Shown here: positions 53,543 through 64,000 of the stretch, piece by piece
How positions within the stretch are numbered: the stretch's first letter is position 1
How the letters are laid out: each line of letters begins with the position of its first letter
Assembly (NCBI RefSeq): GCF_022201045.2
Contig: NC_068564.1
Coordinates: 30,595,001-30,659,000 of the forward strand
Source of the DNA: Citrus sinensis
Taxonomy: Eukaryota > Streptophyta > Magnoliopsida > Sapindales > Rutaceae
Direction of reading: 5' to 3'
DNA: 64,000 nt
The notes under the pieces: generated by a model
Database searches by the model: none
What the model saw: only the letters and a program-made list of their open reading frames with translations
What the model was told of the DNA's origin: nothing
Program-made: the position numbers and the translations under genes

Positions 53543-54418
53543 TTGAAAATTGGATCAGGCTACGGTACCACAGTGGTACCGTGCCACATCCTTTGTCTTT
53601 TATGGCTCCAATATTGTAAATTTTCATATAACCCTTTTTTATTCGTTTTTATTTAAACTTTAATTCACAAATATTAAGTTAATATATATTACATCCACAT
53701 GGACATTTTAGTTAGCACCTTATACTATTTATTATTTACAAATTCTTATTATATATTACACTTATATCACAATACCCCCTCTGTGAATTGAAATGCCCAT
53801 GCCGAACCCACAACCCGACCCGGATGCTATTTCCATTTCCGGCCACTTCACCGACCAAGGTTGGTACCGATCGGAAGATCGTGCGATGCCGGTCATCTCC
53901 ATGCCAATCTTGTCGCCGAAAAGCGTTCGGAAAGCTCCCGATTGAAGCCGTGAAAAGCCGCGGAACCGCCGCTTCAATTCGCCGTGATTTCTCCGGTTTC
54001 CGGTGATGCTATCACTTGAGTTTTGCTCCCCACGATTCCCTCTGTATTTTTCGACCAATCACAGCCACCGGGGGGAGCCTATTTGCCGTTGATCGGTCAT
54101 TGAAGGATTCACGGCTTTGGGAGCTCGATTCGGCACCATCACCACGCGTGAGAGGTCACCACCACCACCGTTGGACTCAGCTCGGCCAAAAGTGTCTAAC
54201 TCGAGTTTCCCGTCGCCATCAGTTGAAATCCGGTCACCGTTGGTCGGCATGGGTATTTCGGTAATGTTCACATGGATGCAGTTGAAATTAATTTAATATT
54301 TGTAAAGTAAAGTTTAAATAAAAAAGAGTGAAAGGGGTTATATGATAATTTGCCACAAAAGACAAAAGGAAGTGGCATGGTGCCACTGTGGGACTGCAGG
54401 CTGATCCTCATTTTCAGT
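53543..54418. mobile_element. Foldback/long-TIR element with GC-rich interior
   Basis: The left end (GAAAATTGGATCAGGCT, then ACCACAGTGG, TGCCACATCCTTTGTCTTTT and ATATAACCC) is repeated inverted at 54300-54418 (GGGTTATAT, AAAAGACAAAAGGAAGTGGCA, CCACTGTGG, CTGATCCTCATTTTC). The inverted repeats are about 120-150 bp. The interior, 53770-54270, is markedly GC-richer than its surroundings and has its own ends in inverted similarity (TGCCCATGCCGA against TCGGCATGGGTA). No complete gene is found; the frames at 53762-54271 show no domain. It could be a MULE-like carrier of captured sequence or a two-layer foldback element. Confidence 0.7.
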
Positions 54419-55573
54419 ATCGATATAACTATATAAGCCTGAACGCCACAAGTGTATACCTGCTTTAAAATATTTTTTTTTTTAATGAAAAAAGGAAACC
54501 TACACTCTACACCCTTTTAAGGTTTAGAGAAATGGTCTTTAGGTTTATGGAAATGAGGAAATAGTCGTAAAGACGCTCAAGTTTTTAATAAAAGATATCA
54601 ATTTTTTTTTAATTACCATATCTTTTAATTTTATAATTTTTTAAAAAATAATTTTATAATTTTATAATAAATAAAAATATGATATTAAAATAAATTTAAT
54701 AATATATATATATTTAAAATAATTTTAATATTTAAAATTTTTTAATATTTTTTAATCTATTAGATTTATTTTATTATATTAAAATAATTTTTAATAATAA
54801 ATAAAAACATACTATTAAATTAAATTAATTAAAATTAAAATTATTTTAAATTAAAAGTTAATTTTTAATATTATTAATAGAGAGATTTTTTAATTATAAA
54901 ACCTATTTAACCCAATAATTTATTTAAAATATTATAAATATATTATTCAAAAAATAATAATTTAAAATTTTAATATTATTTTAAATGTCAAAAATAATTT
55001 AATATTATTAATCTCTTAGATAAATTATATTATTTATATTAAATTCATGTTAATTAAAAGTTTTAAAAATTAATTTTTTAATTACTATACTCAAAGCGTA
55101 TATGAATAAAAAGGGGTCTTAGTGTCTTTTTTTTTAATTTAATTTTTTTTTTAATTTTGAGGATGTAAGTGTCCTTTTTCCTTTTTCTGATATCCCTTAA
55201 AACGGTTGCAAAATAATTTATGGCCCGAACTTAAATCCCACCTGAGTGTATTTCTCTTTCTTTCTTTCTTTCTTGCGTCAGAATGATTATGTTAGCCAAC
55301 TGTATTAACTATTATTCTAAAAGTAGTAAAAGTAGTTTTTTTATGATTTTTTTAATTACTTGACAAGTAACAACCGATCTCTCTTTTTCTTTCTTTTGGG
55401 GCACTGACGTAAATTTTTTAATAAATATTTTTTTAATTTTATTATCATATTATGGCAGTGCATAGCACGTATCTTTCGGCATGATTTTAAAATTTACGGT
55501 GTACATGTATTTGTTAGAGAAAATTTTAAATTGTACGATTCAACACGTATTAGATTATAACAGATTATTATAA
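54419..55573. other. Very AT-rich intergenic spacer
   Basis: The spacer consists mostly of TTTAATATT/AATAATTTA-type low-complexity sequence (54590-55080) and a short CTTT microsatellite (about 55254-55274). I see no gene. Confidence 0.5.
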
Positions 55574-55701
55574 GGCAAATGCTATGTTACAATTAATGTA
55601 ACATACACACTCAACAACAACCACACAAATTGTGTGAGCCCATTATTTATGTGGTTGTTGTTGAGTGTGTATGTTATATTAATTGTAACATAGGGGCTCC
55701 C
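55574..55701. mobile_element. 128-bp MITE with near-perfect inverted repeats
   Basis: Most of the element is palindromic: CTATGTTACAATTAATGTAA, then ACACACTCAACAACAACCAC, is mirrored by GTGGTTGTTGTTGAGTGTGT and ATTAATTGTAACATAG. TTATTATAA flanks it exactly on both sides (55565-55573 and 55702-55710). The 9-bp duplication is typical of Mutator-type elements, although an 8-bp reading (hAT) is also possible. Confidence 0.85.
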
Positions 55702-56055
55702 TTATTATAAATAAGAAATTTCAATTTAAAGGTTGTCAGATCCACGTTACAAGCCTCTATAACTTCAATAGGTGATCACCTGCTCATGTTCGCAAAAATG
55801 TAATAGGTCAGGTCCCATTTGACAAAGTAGATCCCGGATAAGGGATAACCTTGAAAATATCTCTAAATACAAGTGGGCGCAACCCGGAAACGACATTGGG
55901 CCAGCCCAAACAATTATAGTTTGGTTTGTCCCCACGTATTTCCTAGTTTTGGCAACGACTTTTTTCTAAAACTGTAAAGCGAGCGTCCGTAAGACTCTGG
56001 AAGGACGGATGAAGAACTAGAACGTAATAGAAACTGCTGGAAACTCCCCCAGACA
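55702..56055 (+). other. Distal promoter region of small heat-shock gene copy 3
   Basis: No gene is recognised. The stretch becomes GC-richer toward the heat-shock elements at 56056. GAA-rich motifs (GGAAGGAC, GAAGAACTAGAACG near 56003-56027) may add weak HSF sites. Confidence 0.4.
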
Positions 56056-56082
56056 TTCCAGAAATCTCTCTCCAGAACTTTC
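56056..56082 (+). promoter_or_regulatory. Two perfect heat-shock element cores
   Basis: TTCCAGAA (56056-56063) and GAACTTTC (56075-56082) are perfect TTC-nn-GAA and GAA-nn-TTC modules. They lie 20-50 bp upstream of the TATA box at 56104, the classical arrangement for strong heat induction. Confidence 0.8.
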
Positions 56083-56103
56083 CTTTTCTCCCCCATACTC
56101 CTC

Positions 56104-56111
56104 CATAAATA
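56104..56111 (+). promoter_or_regulatory. TATA box of small heat-shock gene copy 3
   Basis: CATAAATA lies about 110 bp before the ATG at 56215 and directly downstream of the heat-shock elements. The leader would be about 80 nt and A-rich (ACGAACGAACGAACG). Confidence 0.6.
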
Positions 56112-56214
56112 CCGAAAGCACTCTCCACATTTTTTAACCAACAAAATACGAACGAACGAACGAATCCTCATTTAGCAGTAGCGAACATCAACAACAGCTA
56201 ATACTCGCAAAAGA

Positions 56215-56697
56215 ATGGATTTCAGAATCATGGGTTTGGACTCATCGCCACTCTTTTCAACTCTGCAGCACATGATGGAGATGGGGGCGGACGACTCCGC
56301 TGACAACAAGTCATTCAACGCGCCGACGCGCACGTACGTGAGAGACGCCAAGGCAATGGCGGGGACGCCTGCGGACGTAAAGGAGTATCCGAACTCGTAC
56401 GTGTTCATCGTCGACATGCCCGGACTGAAGTCGGGGGACATCAAGGTCCAAGTGGAGGACGACAATGTGCTGCTCATAAGCGGAGAGAGGAAGCGGGAGG
56501 AGGAGAAAGAGGGGGCCAAGTATGTGAGAATGGAGAGGAGGGTCGGCAAGTTTATGAGGAAATTTGTGCTGCCTGAGAATGCTAACGTTGAAGCCATTTC
56601 GGCTGTGTGTCAGGACGGAGTGTTGACTGTGACCGTCGATAAGCTGCCACCGCCGGAGCCCAAGAAGCCCAAGACCATTGAGGTTAAGATTGCTTGA
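56215..56697 (+). CDS. Class II cytosolic small heat-shock protein (about 18 kDa), copy 3
   Basis: This is an intronless 160-residue protein starting [20 protein letters not shown]. The N-terminal arm and the alpha-crystallin domain (from [18 protein letters not shown] through [28 protein letters not shown] and [12 protein letters not shown]) are typical class II. The C-terminus is [10 protein letters not shown]. It is closest to the copy at 14255. Perfect heat-shock elements and a TATA box lie within 160 bp upstream, so strong heat induction is expected. It is tail-to-tail with the NSUN5-like gene, about 700 bp away. Confidence 0.94.
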   Translation: MDFRIMGLDSSPLFSTLQHMMEMGADDSADNKSFNAPTRTYVRDAKAMAGTPADVKEYPNSYVFIVDMPGLKSGDIKVQVEDDNVLLISGERKREEEKEGAKYVRMERRVGKFMRKFVLPENANVEAISAVCQDGVLTVTVDKLPPPEPKKPKTIEVKIA

Positions 56698-57398
56698 ACT
56701 TTAAAGAGAGAGAATATGCTGGATTGTGGGTGCTGATGTCTTTTCTATTTGCCGGTTGTTGTTATGAATAATTTTGCTTGTGGGTGTGACGGTACTATGC
56801 CTCTGTAACCTCCTCTTCCTTTTTCTTTTTTTGTTTTTCTTCCCTTTTTTTCGAAAATTCTCTCTGTTCACTGGTTTGCGGTTCGGTCTTTAGCATTCCG
56901 GAGGGGAAGCTGACGGCTGTCTACTGGTAGACATCTAGTTGTTATAATTAATGAAAAATCCAGCTTTTATCTAAATGTTTCTCGTGCTCCTCGGTTACCT
57001 GTTTGCTGCAGCACATTTATTACAACTTTCACTAAATTTTGGAATCTCTTGCACTAAAATCAATATGGCAATTTACAAAACACGAACAAACATGGCGGCA
57101 AGATTTTACAGCAGGTACTGAGTTCACATTACTGAGAGTGAAAATGGTTGAACATTAAAGATCTCCCAAAGACAATTAAATAGCCAATTTATAACGATAC
57201 TCGCAAAGACAATAGTCTGGAGTTGTCACCTACTCATGCCCGAACGTTTTTTTGAGTGCCCAACTGGCAAAATATATTGTCCTGGAAAACAACTCCAGAA
57301 GAAAATAAAGAAGCAAGGAACCTCATCAACGTTAACTGGGAATTGATAAGAGAGATCAATTAACAATAGAAGAGCTGCTTCATTAGATTCTCAGAAGT
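56698..57398. other. Convergent 3' region
   Basis: The region holds the 3' flanks of the heat-shock gene (ATGAATAATTTTG near 56764) and of the minus-strand methyltransferase gene. No additional gene is seen. Confidence 0.5.
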
Positions 57399-60300
57399 TT
57401 AACGCAACTGTTTATCATTTTTCAAATCGAGAACAAGTCTCTTGGATCTCAACAAACAATGGGACCATATTTTGAACATTCTATTATGCATGAATAGCTT
57501 CATGCACTTCGTCTTCTTTATGGTCTTATTTCCTTTAATGTGTTCACTTACTGTGCTATTATAGCTGCTTGGCATAGTGGGATTTTTGGAGCGATCGATG
57601 ATATTACCCTTAACAAATAGAGCTATAAAAAAGCCTTCTTTGTCTTCCACTGGATCGGTTCGAAGTAAATGCTCAGCTACAAAAAAAAAAAAATCAACCA
57701 AATGTTACACGAGAATATTGTTGTGAGAGATTCAGAGAATTCATTATCAGTTCTACATATTAAGCATCCTTTCTAACCCATGTAGTTTATTGAATGAAAA
57801 ACGATAGTAAATATTCTAACTATTACGAGATTAAATGAGCTCATATCTAAAAGATGTTTTGAATTATATCTGGAAATTTCATTCAAATATCAGATATCTC
57901 AAAATAAATGATAATGTTGTGTAAAAACATTATATTTTTCTTTCTGAATGCTACACTAAATTTTATACTTCTACTATAATTCTATTCCAATCCTTATGAT
58001 GTATATTATCCCAATACTTCTTTTCATTTACAGATTTGATGATATCTCCATAAAACACTTACAGCCTTCAAAAACTGGGAGGCCTCGGCAGTTCCATTGG
58101 GGGAAAGGGGTTGCCAATTGAAAGCCAAAGGACATAGCAATAGGCAGGACAGATTTGATGACATCTTCATTTTCAACTTGGTGGATGGAGCAGGTGCTGT
58201 ACACAACTCTCTCAACTCCAGGAACTGCCAAAGAAAAACTCACATTAGAACACCAAATTGAAAGATGGTATCATGCTCTGCTAGAATGACAGGGAATCGA
58301 TATAACATCCAATGAAAATCACAACTGTAGGCTGTAACTCATCAGAAAGCAGCTAAGACCTGTCAGCTGTGAGCTGGACTCACAGCGTTTCCTATACATA
58401 GTTTCCTATAAATTGTCCTATGGTAGAACCTAAATAAGTCTAATGAAGAAAGAAATGAATGGTGTACTAGTGCTCTACTTATCACATAAAACTGCACAAG
58501 TAAAATAAAGTACTTGCTTGGAAATACAGTGATTTGGTTAAGCAAAACTCCCTTAAAAAGCCAGTTCAATGCAAGGGTCACTAACACCTTTGGATGACAT
58601 ATGTAATAACTTCAACACACATACAAGTTAGAAGAATTCCAATCCTTGAGGAAAGCTACAACAAAAATCATCCTTGAAAGAAGAAGACACACTTACAAGA
58701 TAATGCATGCCGCAATGCCTTCTTTTGGAAAGCTGAAAGTTTATTCAGTCTTTCCATTTCAGTAGGATCAGCAGTATGACCTACACAATTGAGAATGCAA
58801 GACAAGAGTTAATGCAATAAACAGAATATAGATTATCCTGTTAGAATGTAAATCTAAACAACGAGAATTCTGACCACACAACAAATACCAAACAGCAGAT
58901 GAATGTGTACATCACCTGAAGCATGTGACGGGAGTAGATGGTCTAACCTCTCAGCTGCAGTCCCAGATCCAGAGCAAGATGGATCTAAGAGAATGGCACG
59001 GACCTGAAATTATTTTCTTATAAGAGAACAACTGATACACAAGACAGTAATTTAGTAAATGGCATCACAAGGTTGATGATCACACAAGTAAGAAGTCCAA
59101 CTTCTTTACCTTCTAAATTAAAATTTGTGTTTTTTTTTGGTTGGGGGGGGGGGGGGGGGGGGGGGGGGAGGGGTTGGGGGGGGGGGGGAAACTGCCACTA
59201 CAAAGGAAATAGGGCATATTGGAGAATTTTAGTGTTGAACCACCCAACATTTTATTGAATCTGAACTGACTTTACGACAGAAAACAGACCCATTGATGAA
59301 CAAAGCAAGGACCGCTAAAATTATTATTACATTGAGCAGTAATTAAAAACCTTTAGCAGAACTCAATGAGATTCATTAAACCAAAGGATCAGAATTTTGT
59401 GGGGAAAAGAAAAAAGGGAACGGTGTTGATAAGTGATACTGACTACTAAAGAATGGTTGGATAAGGTTCCAAAAGAAAAGACTACTGGATCTAGAGGTAG
59501 ATAAGAAAGCTTGTGTTCTATCAGATAACCCATCCAGACAAATGGAGAAAAACTTGTTAGCAGAACTATTGATTCCCATAGAAGCCATGGAACATAATTC
59601 ATCCATGTGAAGATGCAAAATATCAAGCTTACCTCAGAGTATGCAGGATCTTTCGGGTCTAAGTTCAAAAAGTCCCCATGCAGGACTTCAATATCTTCGG
59701 GCTGGTTAAGGCTGTTTCTAAACAAAATTGATAATAGTTGAAAAGCATGGATCATTGAGTATAGATAATGCATCATCACAAATAGGAGCACCTTAAATTC
59801 TTTTTTTTAAAAAAAAAAAAAGGTAGCAAGTATCCTGTAGATTGCAAACTTTTTCAACAATTGAGATAGCAAGCATTCAAATAATTAAGATGCAAAACCA
59901 ATAAACAACATAAAGATACTAGCAGCACCAGAGAGCTTAATGGTGTCTTTGAGACGTCTAACCCTTTCCTTATTAAGCTCACATGCTACAATCTTTCCCT
60001 TTCCTTTCATAAGAGCAGCTAGGTGCACAGTTTTGTTTCCAGGAGCTGAACAGGCATCAAGAACCTTCACAAAAATTGAAATAGAACATGAAGACATAAA
60101 AACAAGGAAATCAATAAGAAATCACATGGAAATCAGGTCAGTCTGGAAAGGGGGGAAAAATCATATAATCACCCAGCTAAAACATAGTAATCTGCTGTGA
60201 ATCAAAAACTTCTATTTAACAAACTACCTACTTATTGTGCATTCTTGATATCCGTGCTCAAATATGTGGTTTCACTTGGCTATATACCTAAAATTCAAAA

Positions 60301-62315
60301 AGAATTATTTATTTAAATTCATAAATTTTACACACAAAATTTAGAATTCCAAATAAAAAAGCTCCACAGATCTCTCTAAAAGAGTATCTCTTGCACGCAA
60401 CTTTAATTGTTTTATTAGGGGAAAAAATGAAAAAATTATTCATTTACTTTTCTTATATTTTTAGATGAGATAACAGGAAGTTCAAGATAATGAATTTGAT
60501 ATTATCTGAGAACCATCAACGTATAAATAACTAAATACAAAAAAAAAAAAAAAACCTGGTACCACTCACCTTCCATCCTGGTTTGGGTGCTAGGGCTGCT
60601 GCTACCATAGAACTTGCTTTTCCCTATAAAACATTGAATCACCAAAGAACTACAGTAAGAATACAAACCACTACCAATTCACAATTGTTCTTTCGGATGA
60701 AAAAACTAAAATATTCCTCCCTAAACGATTAATATCTTACTTGCAAGAATACACATCCATTGACGATCAGAGGATGAACGTGCAAATCACAACCTGGTGG
60801 GAGTATCAATAAGTCAGGAACCAAGTCATCCTTTTGGACCTAGTTAACCCACACAAGAAACATAATCATAATGCAAATGAACCACATAAGAAATTAACCA
60901 GGGTAAAAGAATTAACAAATCATTTAAAGAAGATAACAAAAGACACCGTATGCAAACACCTAAGATATACGTACATGAGGTGTTTAATTAGAGTCACTAT
61001 ATCAACTACATGTCAGTGAAACAAGATGTAACAGAGATGGCATGCAAAACAAATAAGGTAAACGACAGATGTTTTGAAATAATTCAAATGCTATTCAACA
61101 TATCCAAGTAGAATGCTAATAAGTTTCACAAAGTACCACAAACTGCTTCCCCAATTCAAGCACCGCCGAATCAACATCCATTTTCAGAGTATTGACACGA
61201 ACGTAACGAGGCTTTGGAACATCTGCAGCAAAATTAACAAAACACATACAGTCAATGTTCTCAAAGCATAGGACTGAAATAACTCATGCATCTCAATGAG
61301 AAGACTGTTTGAATACTCACCAGGAGTTTGATAAAGTGCCATTAAGTCTTCAATGCTCTTGACCTTATTCCTCACTAAAAGTTGAGCTAGAGCCAATTGT
61401 ATAGCACCTTTATGGAGCATCAGAAACTTCTCTGCATCACCTACTAATGATATTTCCTAGAAATCAGAATTCACATAAGAAGTCACCACAAAAACAAGAA
61501 AAGAAGCACAAAGTGCATGCAAACATGAGAGGTAAGATTAGTGATCCTTTGGCAATCAAAATGAATAACACTACTTTAGGGAGCCTAGAAGGCCATAAGC
61601 ACATTGAAAATCAAGATCCAGTTGTGCCGTCATATAGAGTCCTAAACCCTGCAGGCTTTTTAGTTAAGTGACAACTAATTTCACTTAAACTAATAAATTT
61701 GCATTTGGAAGTCTAAGAATGCTACAGTCAATTTTACAGAACTAATTCGATGAAAAAGGACGGAAAACTTACCTGGCCAAAGAGGATGTCGTAAGTTAGT
61801 ATGTAGACCAATTCTTCTTGCCTCTGCCACAGCAATAATAAAGTTGCATTAAAATAAAATAAAAAGCGACATTTATTAAAAAAATAAGTCAAATTAAAAT
61901 AAACAAAAACATGAGCTTTTACCTTCCATTTGCTATTGAGTATGCTAGCAGAGTCCAACACTTGTTTAATAATAGAGAGATCTGAATACAAATGAAACAA
62001 ACACTTGAACATAGTTCATACAAACACAGAGTGAGTAAAAAGGTTTAGGGCTTAAATGGCAAGCTTACGTTTGAGAGTTTGACAAACCAAAGCGTAAGTG
62101 GCTTTTTTGTTCTTCACAGAGGGGCTATAGACGAGCGACTTGATGGAGCCGACGGCTCGGCGACGTGCGTCGCCTCGGAGGACCAACCGCAAAACCTTCG
62201 CCGCTTCTCTCCTCGCGAAGTAAGCCGACCGCTCAGCGTTGCTTAGTCGGCCGTTTCGAGATGTCTTCGCTGATGCTCCCGATGGGGCAGTTGCCGCTGT
62301 CTTAGTGCGCGCCAT
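57399..62315 (-). CDS. NSUN5: Probable 28S rRNA (cytosine-C5)-methyltransferase, NSUN5-like
   Basis: Thirteen exons on the minus strand: 62069-62315, 61923-61981, 61773-61823, 61321-61456, 61137-61222, 60741-60839, 60570-60623, 59920-60064, 59633-59694, 58916-59003, 58697-58780, 58063-58224 and 57399-57676. All have GT-AG borders and consistent phase, totalling 1551 nt (516 residues). The SAM-binding motif DACSAPGNK is at residues 247-255. The two NSUN cysteines are in DPSCSGSG (C323) and YSTCS (C382). DPSC in place of DAPC is characteristic of NSUN5. The enzyme methylates a cytosine of the large-subunit rRNA. The C-terminal ~70 residues (after FVKGNIIDRSKN) are Lys/Arg-rich. I see no lesion. 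Exon borders are my own reading and could be off by a few bases. Confidence 0.88.
59139..59188. repeat. Long G-rich tract in an NSUN5 intron
   Basis: A 50-bp stretch is almost only G on the + strand (runs of 18+8, 5 and 13 interrupted by A and TT), preceded by T9. It lies in the intron between the exons at 59633 and 58916 and would be C-rich in the transcript. Confidence 0.85.
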
Positions 62316-62523
62316 GGCTCGCGCTAGGGCAATCGATTAGTCCGACACTTCTAATTTTAAGTGTCCAAGTTAAATCCATCAAATGACGTCGTTTTACTTG
62401 TAACATATTGTAACATACATTAAAATGTTCCGCCCGGTGCGATTGCACTTCTCTATGTCTTTTTTTTTTTTAATACTCGTTACGCAGATTATTGCATTGA
62501 ATATATATTTATAAATAATTGTT
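62316..62523. promoter_or_regulatory. Upstream region of the NSUN5-like gene
   Basis: The first ~130 bp upstream of the ATG are GC-richer and include TGACGTCG (62383-62390), a bZIP-type core. No TATA box is obvious, as is common for housekeeping genes. Function is inferred from position only. Confidence 0.4.
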
Positions 62524-62836
62524 ATATACAAATATAGTACGTTACACAGATACTTATAAACAACTGCTATATATAAATATTACATTGATATTTATAATCA
62601 GATATACATAACTGAAATTTATATTATTACATTAAATTTTATGAAGTACATGCCTAACAGACAAATAACCATCACAGACATATACAAATATAGTACATTG
62701 CACAGATATTTACAAACAACTACTATATATAAATATTACACTGATATTTATAATCAGATATACATAACTGAGACTTATATTATTACATTAAATTCTATGA
62801 AGTACATGCCCAACAGACAAATAACCCTCACAAACA
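62524..62836. repeat. Tandem duplication of about 156 bp
   Basis: Copies at 62524-62680 and 62681-62836 both run from TATACAAATATAGTAC through CAGATATACATAACTGA to ATGAAGTACATGCC(T/C)AACAG and ACAAATAACC. A few substitutions separate them. The open frame at 62641-62943 crosses this repeat and is not a gene in my view. Confidence 0.8.
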
Positions 62837-62849
62837 AGAGATATTCGTA

Positions 62850-62985
62850 CTCCACTTGTATTTCACAAAGAAGAAGAACTTATAAATATTTAACCCCCAC
62901 AATACTTTTGTGGGGACTTGAATCGCTGCCCTCACGCTTGTGAAGGCAGCAACGCAACCATCAGGCCAAGGGCCCAATGGCTGCA
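62850..62985 (-). mobile_element. Probable tRNA-derived SINE head
   Basis: The minus strand has an A-box-like TGGCCTGATGGTTGCG (62953-62968) and a B-box-like GATTCAAGTCCC (62913-62924), about 30 bp apart. The body continues into the tandem repeat at 62524-62836. There is no complete tRNA cloverleaf, and the ends are not defined. Confidence 0.4.
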
Positions 62986-64000
62986 CTTCTTCATGTTTGA
63001 ACTATGGAAGTAATTTTCTTTTTATTAATAAATTTTTAAATTAATTTTTTTAAGCAACCAATGACTTTATTATAATAAAAAAATACATAATAATTCTGAT
63101 GAAAAAATCATCCAACCAAACAATAGAATAATAATTTAAAGAGCAAATTAAGCCAACCCATCTTGCGTGCATAAGTTCGAATCCTAACTATTGTTGAGAC
63201 TTGACTTCTCTCCCAATTAAAATTGGATAGAAAATTACTTATCTTTTTGTCATTTGAATTAGAATAGATATCTTTCTAGCATTAAGTGAAGGTAAAATTT
63301 CGAATTGTGCCGTAATAGAAGTAGTATTTCGGGCTATGCCATAAAAAATAATTAAGGAGAGTCCCGATTAATTTTTTATTATAAGTATCAGTAGAATTTT
63401 GATTATAATATATTACTATATAAAAAAAAGTTAGACTTATATCAAGATACACATCTATTAAATTCTATTGCGCCGAATACCAATCTACTATTAAATTAAA
63501 TGAAAAAAATAAAAAAACACATTCTTCATCTTATTAGCATGAGAAACGTTTATTAGTATTATCCTAAAAACGAAATGCATATCACATTGCTAATTGCATC
63601 CGAAAAGTTTGAAAATTACATCCTCTAATTTCTCATTTCCATACTTAAAAAAAATAATAATAATGATTAATAGATCATAATGGAGGCAACAACGAGCCTC
63701 AAATTATGTATCGCTCTCCGTAATGAGGTCTGGTCATCAATTGCGTCATGGTCATTGATCAGATTTTGATTCTTCATCCTCATCAATTTGGATTTTAGAG
63801 TCTCTTTCTGTGTAGTATCCGGCGGTGCGTGTTCCTTCCCGGAACTAAACATGAACACAATTGATTTGACAGATGCCTAACAATGCTATGAAATAAATGC
63901 CAACCCCGTTAAAGGTACTCAGCAATCATGATCAGCTGGCTCTCTGCGTGGTGTGATATATATGTATAAATATAATATAATAAAAAAAATCAGCCTGGAA
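62986..64000. other. AT-rich end of window, no gene supported
   Basis: A B-box-like AGTTCGAATCC at about 63173 hints at another SINE fragment, without a convincing A box. A 63-codon open frame on the minus strand (63667-63858) shows no domain that I recognise and is left uncalled. Confidence 0.4.

Noticed and set aside
53762-54271. Open frames in the GC-rich interior of the foldback element
   Set aside because: High GC yields long open frames by chance; no recognisable domain on either strand.
62641-62943. 100-codon Tyr/Thr/Ile-rich open frame
   Set aside because: It crosses a 156-bp tandem repeat and a SINE-like segment.
63667-63858. 63-codon minus-strand open frame near the window end
   Set aside because: Composition is not obviously repetitive, but there is no domain, splice context or neighbour support.

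Overview
The window is nuclear DNA of a flowering plant. Genes have GT-AG introns, the intergenic DNA is AT-rich and full of plant transposable elements, and the gene families are eudicot ones: BDA1-like ankyrin/PGG proteins, class II small heat-shock proteins, prolamin-like (ECA1/EC1-type) secreted proteins and an NSUN5-type rRNA methyltransferase. A woody eudicot such as Citrus would fit, but that is an impression and not a demonstration.

Layout. (1) 1-13.1 kb: three ankyrin-repeat/PGG membrane-protein genes on the + strand. The first two are recent tandem duplicates whose shared sequence includes the 5' leader; a degenerate fourth copy lies at 17.8-18.8 kb on the - strand. Between them are a Harbinger relic, a foldback element and a tRNA-derived SINE with target-site duplications. 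(2) 14.2 kb: a class II small heat-shock protein gene with heat-shock element and TATA box, then a hAT-like non-autonomous element. (3) 16.8-19.6 kb: a two-domain prolamin-like gene, the ankyrin pseudogene, a Copia-like LTR and a broken polyubiquitin fragment. (4) 19.65-30.34 kb: a complete but decayed 10.7-kb Ty3/gypsy element of the Tat/Retand type. It lies in - orientation with two LTRs, a perfect GAAAC target duplication, gag-pol with two RNase H domains, an antisense extra ORF and an internal minisatellite. It sits inside the terminal repeat of an older AT-rich MITE.

(5) 30.7-52.6 kb: a tandem array of two-domain prolamin-like genes on the - strand: pseudogene P, long gene L, short gene S, then P', L', S' and S''. 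It was built by repeated segmental duplication. The youngest event is an exact head-to-tail 4-kb duplication that also copied part of the neighbouring heat-shock promoter, and each of its two copies later gained a different hAT element. (6) 52.7-56.7 kb: two more class II small heat-shock genes separated by a foldback element and a small MITE. (7) 57.4-62.3 kb: a 13-exon NSUN5-like gene (516 codons) on the - strand, whose reconstructed exons keep phase throughout. The last 1.7 kb holds a tandem duplication and a probable SINE.

The genes do not form one pathway. The themes are local gene amplification (ankyrin/PGG, small heat-shock, prolamin-like) and transposable elements that mark the order of duplications. 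The strongest candidate for something little described is the array of secreted proteins with two six-cysteine domains in tandem, including a long form whose inter-domain linker is four 15-residue repeats.
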